Shown here piece after piece: positions 55,960-64,000 of a DNA stretch of 64,000 nt. How positions within the stretch are numbered: position 1 is the stretch's first letter; every line of letters begins with the position of its first letter. Source of the stretch: Monoplex corrugatus (Eukaryota; Mollusca; Gastropoda; Littorinimorpha; Ranellidae); assembly GCA_030674185.1 (NCBI GenBank), contig CM060315.1, forward strand, positions 86,008,079-86,072,078, given 5' to 3'. The position numbers were made by a program, and so were the translations under genes. The notes beneath the pieces are model-generated. The model had not been told where the DNA came from, did not search any database, and was given only the letters and a program-made list of their open reading frames with translations.

Positions 55960-57870
55960 GCCTGCATTCGAGCAAACGGGAAACCGTAAAACATTAAAAT
56001 AGAATCAGAACACGTACTTAATACAATGAGACAGGACACACGTACTTAATACAATGAGACAGGACACACATACTTAATACAATGAGACAGGACACACGTA
56101 CTTAATACAATGAGACAGGACACACGTACTTAATACAATGAGACAGGACACACGTACTTAATACAATGAGACAGGACACACGTACTTAATACAATGAGAC
56201 AGGACACACGTACTTAATACAATGAGACAGGACACACGTACTTAATACAATGAGACAGGACACACGTACTTAATACAATGAGACAGGACACACGTACTTA
56301 ATACAATGAGACAGGACACACGTACTTAATACAGTGAGACAGGACACACGTACTTAATACAATGAGACAGGACACACGTACTTAATACAGTGAGACAGGA
56401 CACACGTACTTAATACAATGAGACAGGACACACGTACTTAATACAGTGAGACAGGACACACGTACTTAATACAGTGAGACAGGACACACGTACTTAATAC
56501 AGTGAGACAGGACACACGTACTTAATACAATGAGACAGGACACACGTACTTAATACAATGAGACAGGACACACGTACTTAATACAATGAGACAGGACACA
56601 CGTACTTAATACAATGAGACAGGACACACGTACTTAATACAATGAGACAGGACACACGTACTTAATACAATGAGACAGGACACACGTACTTAACACAATG
56701 AGACAGGACACACGTACTTAACACAATGAGACAGGACACACGTACTTAATACAATGAGACAGGACACACGTACTTAATACAATGAGACAGGACACACGTA
56801 CTTAATACAATGAGACAGGACACACGTACTTAATACAATGAGACAGGACACACGTACTTAACACAATGAGACAGGACACACGTACTTAATACAATGAGAC
56901 AGGACACACGTACTTAACACAATGAGACAGGACACACGTACTTAATACAATGAGACAGGACACACGTACTTAATACAATGAGACAGGACACACGTACTTA
57001 AACAATGAGACAGGACACACGTACTTAATACAATGAGACAGGACACACGTACTTAATACAATGAGACAGGACACACGTACTTAATACAATGAGACAGGAC
57101 ACACGTACTTAATACAATGAGACAGGACACACGTACTTAACACAGTGAGACAGGACACACGTACTTAATACAGTGAGACAGGACACACGTACTTAACACA
57201 ATGAGACAGGACACACGTACTTAATACAATGAGACAGGACACACGTACTTAATACAGTGAGACAGGACACACGTACTTAATACAATGAGACAGGACACAC
57301 GTACTTAATACAATGAGACAGGACACACGTACTTAATACAGTGAGACAGGACACACGTACTTAATACAGTGAGACAGGACACACGTACTTAATACAGTGA
57401 GACAGGACACACGTACTTAATACAATGAGACAGGACACACGTACTTAATACAATGAGACAGGACACACGTACTTAATACAGTGAGACAGGACACACGTAC
57501 TTAATACAGTGAGACAGGACACACGTACTTAATACAATGAGACAGGACACACGTACTTAATACAATGAGACAGGACACACGTACTTAATACAATGAGACA
57601 GGACACACGTACTTAATACAGTGAGACAGGACACACGTACTTAATACAGTGAGACAGGACACACGTACTTAATACAGTGAGACAGGACACACGTACTTAA
57701 TACAGTGAGACAGGACACACGTACTTAATACAATGAGACAGGACACACTCAAAATGTCAGCCAACTGACCTTTGTCAAGCCTAAACGTAAGACATTAAAG
57801 AACAAATATCAAATAACAAATAAACAAAATTAGGGGGGAAAACCCACCAAACTTCCCTTTGTATGTTTTG
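55960..57870 (+). repeat. Dispersed repeat P copy carrying an expanded minisatellite
   Basis: The left part reads GACCGCCTGCATTCGAGCAA, ACGGGAAACCGTAAAACATT and AATAGAATCAGAACACG. The right part (57750-57870) reads GTCAGCCAACTGACCTTTGT, CAAGCCTAAACGTAAGAC and AACTTCCC. Other copies (4.5, 8.5, 10.9, 32.6 kb) show the same two parts joined by a single TACTTAATACAAxxAGACAGG stretch, so the 28-bp array is an internal expansion of that stretch. Confidence 0.8.
56011..57748. repeat. 28-bp minisatellite, about 62 copies
   Basis: The unit is CGTACTTAATACAATGAGAC plus AGGACACA. Copies are nearly identical; they differ mainly at two sites (ATACAATGAG versus ATACAGTGAG, and TTAATAC versus TTAACAC), plus one copy with a lost base near 57000 and one CATACTT variant at 56068. 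Confidence 0.98.
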
Positions 57871-58743
57871 CTGTTTTTCTCCAATGTTTTGTATTTCTTT
57901 TATATTTGTTCTTTGTTGCCTCATATAAACTTAAAAAGAACATATCCAAAACCACATGATCCTTTTCGTCTTCACATTTTTTTAAGATCAAATACAGAAC
58001 AAAAACACATTTTGTTAAATATATTGGTGTTACGCAAGCAGCAAAGTGATGTTTACTAAAAATAGGCTTACGTATTGAAAGTGAGACATCTGCAAGTAGT
58101 TCAGAATTAAATCAGATTTTCTCTGTAAATAAGGAACACATTTACATTACAAAATATTAACTGAAGATGAAACTAAACCCTAAGATTGTCATAAATGGGA
58201 GGCAACTGTCAATAATAAAATGAAATAAAGCAAACTATAAGAACACTAAGAAGATCAAAGAGATAAAACGTACGTGATTCCAGATTAGATTACTAACACA
58301 ACGCATATTGGAAACAAATGTTACTTTGATGAAATAGGCATTAGCAATGATAACATTTGTTATGGAGATGTACATTGGTACAGATCTTCTGGCAACAGTT
58401 CTGAACAATTCCAAATGATATTTGCATAATTCTACTTTCTACAAATTTTGACGGATTAGTTCCGATATGAATTTCGGATCGGCTAACATGTTGGATTTTA
58501 ATCCTCCCTTCAACATTTTGTATTTACAAATGATACACACAGACACATTCAATTAGAAGGTATTTGAAAAGTTTTTTACTGTAAGGAACATAAAGTAATA
58601 ATGATCATGTCATATAAAATGATGGCTTTGTCTGTCTGAGTAGATAATGGATGTACCCAGCTGAGGACTCCGTTGGATGTGGAACAGAGTGAACAGTGGC
58701 AGAACAAGCCAATACTTGAGTGGTAGTCTTTAGCACAACTGAC
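57871..58743. other. AT-rich intron, no gene recognised
   Basis: No conserved frame or repeat identified. Confidence 0.45.
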
Positions 58744-59010
58744 TTACATGAAGGTTAATGGCTGTATCTGGGTGATTGCTACTGCAGCTTTCCTTTTTTT
58801 TCTTTTGTGTCCAGCGACAGTCGAGTTCTTTTCTCCTTTGCAACAGCGATGCTTGCAGGTACAGCCATTTACTACGTATACCGACTTGTTGCTGTCTCTT
58901 CCCTGTCTCTTCGATCTGATATCAGCAGATTTCAGGTCACGTTTGCAAACGCTCCTATACTGCAGAAGTGGGTGCCCTGTGAGCTGGGATCTAGCATGGG
59001 CAGACATGGC
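58744..59010 (-). mobile_element. LINE family B C-terminal fragment
   Basis: The minus frame reads LTGHPLLQYRSVCKRDLKSA, and further on KNSTVAGHKRKKRKAAVAIT and QPLTFM, corresponding to the LRYKDVCKRDMKAL and basic region just before the finger in the 33-37 kb element. The finger itself is missing. Confidence 0.6.
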
Positions 59011-59044
59011 CAAGCCAACTCAATCGTCTTTGTGCGAAGAGGGC

Positions 59045-60990
59045 ATCATCATCATCATCACCATCATGTGCCCTGCCACATGGCGTTGGTGATCATGGAC
59101 CTCGATATGAATCTATCCCTTGTCGCTGCAAGTACATCTTCCACCCTCTCTGTCCTTAGACACCCTGCTAGTCTGTCCAATATTTCTTCCTGGGTCTACC
59201 AGGTCTTCTTTCCCTGCAGCTATCCTGTTGTGACCAGGTGCTCTAATTCCCCTTTCCTTAAAAAATGGCCTATGAACGTTGCTTATCTTTTCCGAATCTT
59301 CTTTATCAATGATCTTCTTGTGTCTGCCTCCAGCAACACTGTCTCGTTTGTTTTCTTTGCTGTCCATGAAACTCTCAACATTCTTCTTAGAAACCACATT
59401 TCGACTGCCTCAATCTTGTTCTGGCTTTGCTTTGCGTGTTCAGTGTCCACGTCTCACAACCGTATAACAGTATTGGTTCTATATAACATTCGAGACATTT
59501 CTTCCTAATGTTGATTGATAGGCATTTGTTGGTAAGAATGCTTTTCATCTTTTTGAATGCTGTTTTGGCTTGGCCAGTTCTGCTGGCTATTTCTAATGTG
59601 CATCTGCCGTCTGGTGAGATGACCATTTCCAGATATTTACACTTATCAACCTGTCTCAGAGTTGTGCCATTTGCTGTTATTTTGCATAAGGGGAATACAT
59701 GGGGGGGGGGGGGGTGTTTGTTTGTTTGTTTTGGGCTGATTACCGTGACTTCAGTCTTCTTGCTATTAAGCTCCAGCCCTTTATTTTTGCTTTCTATTTC
59801 TATTATATTCACAAGGTTTTGTAGGTCCCTTTCATTTTCTGCAATTGGCACGGTGTCATCTGTGTAACGAATGCTGTTTATCATTCTTCCTCCAACCTTC
59901 ATTTTTCAAGGTTTCTCATGATGGTTTTGCTGCAAAATGAAAACAAATCTGGTGACAGAACACAACCCTGCCTGACCCCTCTTTTGATATTTTGGAAAGA
60001 GCTTATATCGTTTTCTATTCTCATTGCTGCTGTTTGTTCCTAATACATATTTCTGATTATTGTTAGATCCTGTCCATCAATATTCAGCCTTTCTAGTTGA
60101 TTGAGTAATTCTTCGTGTCTTACCCGATCGAAAGCCTTGGTATAATCAACGAAGCATAAAAATAAATCCTTATTCAACTCTATTGACCTCTCTATGATAG
60201 TTCTTGGAATGTATATTGCATTAATAGTTCCTTTCACTTCGACAAATCCCCACTGTTCTTCTGCTTTTTCTCTTTTGATTCTGTTCCTTGTCCTCATCAT
60301 GATTATTCTTAATAGGATTTTTGTTACATGAATCATCAAGCTGATTGTTCGATGTAGTTTGCGTTCTGTAGCCCCTGTCTTCTTAGGAAGTGCAATGAAA
60401 ATTGATTTTGACATATCTTTGGGGATTTTTACCAGTGTCATAAATTTCATTTAGGACTGTTATTTTTGCAATACCATAACAAAATCTCCTTGGGCCTCTA
60501 TCATTCCTGTTGTCTGGCCCTGGGGCTTTTCCAAGTTTCATCTTTTTAAAAAGATTTGCCCTCTAGCTTAACTAGCAAAACTCGGTCTGACACAGCCCAG
60601 TATCCCTTGATTGATTTTGACTTGTCCTTTTCTATCATGATGCCTGCTCCTCTTTCATGAGTGTCTCCACCAGAATATATTATTTATACTTGCCTGATGC
60701 CATCTCACTGCTCCTAGTCCTAAAATATTGACGTTAAGCCTTTGCATCCGTCCGGACGGGACCACCACCTTGTCATGGTCAGGGGGCTTGAGGTTCCAAT
60801 GATCCCTTGAGCTATGCCGACGGGGGCTACTTGTTGGCTTTGGTTTATCACTAATGTCAGTCCTGATGACCAAGGCAGTTACATGAACTGGACTTGACAG
60901 TATAGATTAATGCCCCTGGTAGGGTTACCCATTTCGGACAGGTCAAGTGTGAGGGATGAGATGAAGTGGGTTCCATTCTCATTTCCATTT
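59045..60990 (-). mobile_element. RTE-like LINE copy j with 5' region, endonuclease mostly deleted
   Basis: The ATC tail is at 59046-59067. Minus frames give the C-terminal tail, the catalytic RYTDDTVPIAEN (59387-59902), RT with FVDYTKAFDRVRHEEL and LPKKTGATERKLHRT (60040-60450), then a short endonuclease remnant (about 60600-60700, a SGGDTHERGAGIM-like block) and a 5' segment reading NLKPPDHDKVVVPSGRMQRL (60655-60873). Most of the endonuclease is missing between them. It lies in intron 8, antisense. Confidence 0.85.
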
Positions 60991-60999
60991 TGATCGTCT

Positions 61000-61764
61000 C
61001 CATCTTCATATCAAGAGCAGTTGCCGTAAGCAATCCGTAATTCCGAGCTCAGGTATCTTGGCAATGGGATGGGTGACTGTAGGTTAGTTAGTCGGTCGTG
61101 AAAGTACACTCTCTAGATTCATGCAGGACGGTTCCAGTCGGACAGATGCCAAGAGATTGGCCATCCACTGTCCCTTCCCCAGCACGGCAACCTTCTAAGA
61201 CGTACCTCCTGATGAAATTTTCCAGTTTTTACAAGAGATCAATAGATTTCACCTGATATGATTTTACGTCCAAGTATGGTTTTCTTTAATGGCATTTTAG
61301 ACTTGCAGGGTTAACGGGGAGCATAGGTTGCTCATCATTCTACACGTCCACATATGTTTGATAACCAGGGGTTAGGCACTTATTTCATAGAAGCATTCTT
61401 CAGGGTCGTTTGTTTGTTTGTTTGTTTGTTTGTTTGTTTGTTTGTCATCAAGACTGGATATGCAGTTTTAGAGCAGAGCACCGTATACTGTTTGGGGCAT
61501 TCGTGATGGAGTTGCCCTCTCTTGAACTGCTGGATGCCAATTTTAGTGAGACTTGACTGGGAGTGGGGGTTGCACGGAGCGATTTTTACATTCTGTTTTC
61601 AGGAAAAACAAAAAGACGATTAAGTGGTTGGAAATAAATAATTGAAACCATTAGAATGTATGAGGCGTGTTTATTCATTTGTTTGTTTTGTTTTGTTTTG
61701 TTTTTTCACACGTAAAATCAAATAGCAGTAATTCAACTTTTCTTAGTGGAAATTTGCATTGCAG
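61000..61764. other. No gene recognised; (TTTG)n at 61406-61445
   Basis: 61000-61200 may be further upstream LINE leader sequence. A TTTG repeat lies at 61406-61445 and a TTTTG stretch at 61680-61706. The exon 9 acceptor closes the region. Confidence 0.45.
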
Positions 61765-62000
61765 CTCACACTCTCAGGGAGTTTTACATTTTTGTGACAA
61801 TGACGACGATTGAGCCACCTGACAACCCTCTAAACTCAAGTGGTTTGTGTCTGCACCATGCGGAGCTGGTTGCACTAGGTACCAGTAAACGTCTTGACTG
61901 CTTACGGCCACTCACAGGAGATACGTCACGATGGTGCAATACAACGACAAAAAGCCTCTGGTATTTTGTGAGCTCCAAGTGCTTGGGTCTCCACAGATTG
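61765..62000 (+). CDS. Host gene exon 9: F5/8 type C domain, C-terminal part
   Basis: The acceptor is AATTTGCATTGCAG|CT. With the C carried from exon 8 it reads PHTLREFYIFVTMTTIEPP, SSGLCLHHAELVALGTSKRL and DCLRPLTG, continuing the fold directly after NRGDCC: a beta strand, a Cys-containing loop, then the RLDCxxPLTG motif common in fucolectin-type domains. The sequence after PLTG is less typical. A possible donor ATTG|GTAAAT lies at 62001. If not used, the frame stops at 62057 and an AATAAA sits at 62353-62358, which would make this the last exon. I cannot decide between these. Confidence 0.58.
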
Positions 62001-62059
62001 GTAAATAGTGTTCATGATTTTGATTTAAAACCCTTTTGCATTTGCATTATCAATTGAAA

Positions 62060-63105
62060 ACTGTTTCACGTAAATGCAGTCTAGTTAACAAGTAGGCCTA
62101 TACTTCTGTTAACTTACTGAAAACTATAGGAGAAAGCTTTTAACATGATAACACAGCCGTAGTTTAGCCACTGGGTCAGGGTTCACATTGTTTTACACAC
62201 AGGTTCCATGAAGAACACGCAGCGATATGTACAGGCAAGGCACGAGGGTTTCTACACAGCACGCGCTACAGAAGGCGTTCATCACATCTGTCATAGCTCC
62301 ACCGTTTCAACACGCCCTCATCACTTGGCTGACCAAGATTCTGACCTCAGGCAATAAAAGATGGAAAAAAACAGTCTGTGATGTAAATTACTGAGTGAAC
62401 CAGGCGATACCAGGCGTTTCCATTCAACTGTCAGGCCATGCAAAGCAGTGCAAATGCCAAAGGGTTTTGAATGGCGAGAGACAGTGTCTGATTTAGTCTG
62501 CATTTTTGTATTTAATATATCAAGGGACTTTCAACAGTGGCTTGAGCATTTAAAGTGTAAAAGTTTATTTTCAATAATATACTGCTAAGACAGTTTGTCC
62601 AAATGTAGTTATGCATGGCACTTAATACATATCACATTTCAGTCCATTACTTGTTTAATTAACGTACTGATACGTCGGTTATTTGAATCTTCATAAGATG
62701 TTAGAAATATCAGTACTAGGATAGATGTATTCTAATGATTTGTATTGTCTATAGGTACAATATCTTTGCAGCAAACCAACTTTGTTAAAAAATGTTACCA
62801 AGTGTGGGTTAACGCCTAGTCAAGACAGAAATTACAGTTATTTGGTATTTGAAATGATTATTGAAGTTCTTAATCTTTTCACATTGTAGCAAGCAAATCT
62901 GCATGAAGGTCCTTTGGCTGTGCAGAAGTCATACTGTACGAGCTAAGGCTTATGGCTTATGTTCTAACTGTTGTAATGTGAGCAACCGCTTTAAAAGCAA
63001 TACTTTTTTGGTCATACTTGAGTTTATCCTAAGCTATTAACTGTTTACGCGCACACAAAAATCTCTGAAGAATCATTTGAATTTTCTGGCCCACGAACTC
63101 CTCGT
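62060..63105. other. No gene recognised
   Basis: AT-rich sequence without conserved frames; AATAAA at 62353-62358 is the only signal noted. Confidence 0.4.
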
Positions 63106-63109
63106 CCAT

Positions 63110-63400
63110 TATATTAAAGAGAATATGGACATCACCATCATGAAGAGACAGTGAAGATGGATCGAACATACAAAGCCATACGAAGAGAAGAACACTTCCT
63201 GGCTGATTTTCCTTGGACACCAAAATGAAGACGCAACAGATAAAGCTCCGAGAACACTTGGGGACGAACAGTAGAAGGAAAACTCAAGGCCCTGAAACAC
63301 ATCTTGAGTACCACATAGTGGTTGGCCCAGAATATACAGCGGTGGGAGATCTTCACTGCTGCCCTACATGACAAAGGCATAAGGAACCGTTAGCAAGTAA
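63110..63400 (+). mobile_element. LINE family G, C-terminal fragment
   Basis: Broken plus frames read NTWGRTVEGKLKALKHIL and WLAQNIQRWEIFTAALHDKG, matching the NTWRRTVE...LAQDRxxWRxFVAALHA tail of a common LINE family, preceded by a degraded RRWI(G/E)H-type motif near 63148. Stops are frequent. Confidence 0.55.
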
Positions 63401-63524
63401 GTTCTGTTCATCTTAATACTGATACTGATGTACACTGACAAACGTGTTTTGACTCCATAATTTCAGCTCTCCAGAGTCACAAAGGAAACTATGTATAGTA
63501 GGAAAACTCAGTAACTCCTGTGTG

Positions 63525-63730
63525 GAATGAGTGGTCTAGTGGCTAAAGTGCCTGCTTAATATAGGAGAAACCTGGTTCGAATCACAGATCATACAGGGGT
63601 TCTACTCACTCCTCCACTGCACTTAAGTGGTGATCTAGATGATTGTGTTTCGAATGAGACGATACACCAAGGTCCTTTGACCCCGGCAGAATTCCTCAGC
63701 AAAATGAACTGCTATACGTACACATAAATA
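63525..63730 (+). repeat. tRNA-derived SINE
   Basis: Box A TGGTCTAGTGG (63531) and box B GGTTCGAATC (63573) are spaced as in a tRNA. They are followed by a SINE body with GAATGAGACGATACACCAAGG and CTCAGCAAAATGAACTGCTA. The anticodon arm does not pair properly, so it is not a working tRNA gene. Confidence 0.75.
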
Positions 63731-64000
63731 AAGGCGACATCATCAACAAAATTGGTGGTTCTGGATAGCGGCGACGCAATCTCATCGGGGGGAGTAGACC
63801 GAAGTTCACATAGTCAGTCAATTATGAAAAAAAACCCGAAGAAATGCAACACAGATAAAACAGAGAATATACGTAGCGAAATATAGTTCACTAGATAATA
63901 CTAGACAAAGTAGTCAGTCACATTTGGTGTGGAGACGAACATGTTGAATCATTTTGGTCATCAGCTTGGAGACAAGTTCTTACAGCGTATAGACTAAAGC

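Noticed and set aside
56011..57748. CRISPR-like array
   Set aside because: Units are contiguous 28-bp tandem repeats without spacers, in eukaryotic DNA.

Overview
The window looks like intron-rich metazoan DNA, most likely a mollusc and plausibly a gastropod. This is inferred from the mix of long dinucleotide microsatellites, antisense RTE-like and CR1/L2-like LINEs, a Ty3/Gypsy element, tRNA-derived SINEs and an extracellular multidomain gene. No bacterial genes, rRNA or intact tRNA genes are seen. Most of the sequence is mobile elements in various states of decay.

The thread through the window is one plus-strand host gene. Nine exons were picked out by splice signals, reading phase and domain logic: 11219-13047, 16987-17138, 21821-21871, 23891-24184, 31362-31503, 48998-49148, 50317-50355, 52094-52312 and 61765-62000 or later. 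They encode an N-terminal hydrophobic segment (signal peptide or anchor), a Ser/Thr-rich linker, a CUB-like domain, an LDLa, a C-type-lectin-like domain, two further LDLa modules (the last split by an intron), a von Willebrand factor A domain spread over three exons, and an F5/8-type C (fucolectin-like) domain split over two exons. Nearly all junctions are phase 1. Two single-base inconsistencies (the exon 4/5 junction and a T run in exon 6) leave open sequencing error or a recently broken gene.

By region: 1-4.6 kb holds LINE fragments, a SINE and simple repeats. 5.2-8.5 kb is a decayed antisense Ty3/Gypsy pol. 9.1-10.2 kb is a large imperfect inverted repeat. 11.2-13.1 kb is the big first exon. 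13.6-31.1 kb is introns filled by RTE-like copies, a 56-bp minisatellite and LINE remnants. 32.1-38.7 kb is one antisense RTE-like element split by two later insertions: a head-to-head repeat pair, and a 4.0-kb LINE flanked by a TAAATAT duplication. 39.0-41.1 kb is a nearly intact LINE with a C-terminal zinc finger. 46.0-47.9 kb is a 5'-truncated CR1/L2-like LINE with a 16-bp target duplication. 50.8-51.9 kb and 56.0-57.7 kb are minisatellites; the second is about 62 copies of a 28-bp unit amplified inside a dispersed repeat found elsewhere in the window. The last 6 kb holds a tenth antisense RTE-like copy, the last recognised exon, a LINE fragment and a second SINE.
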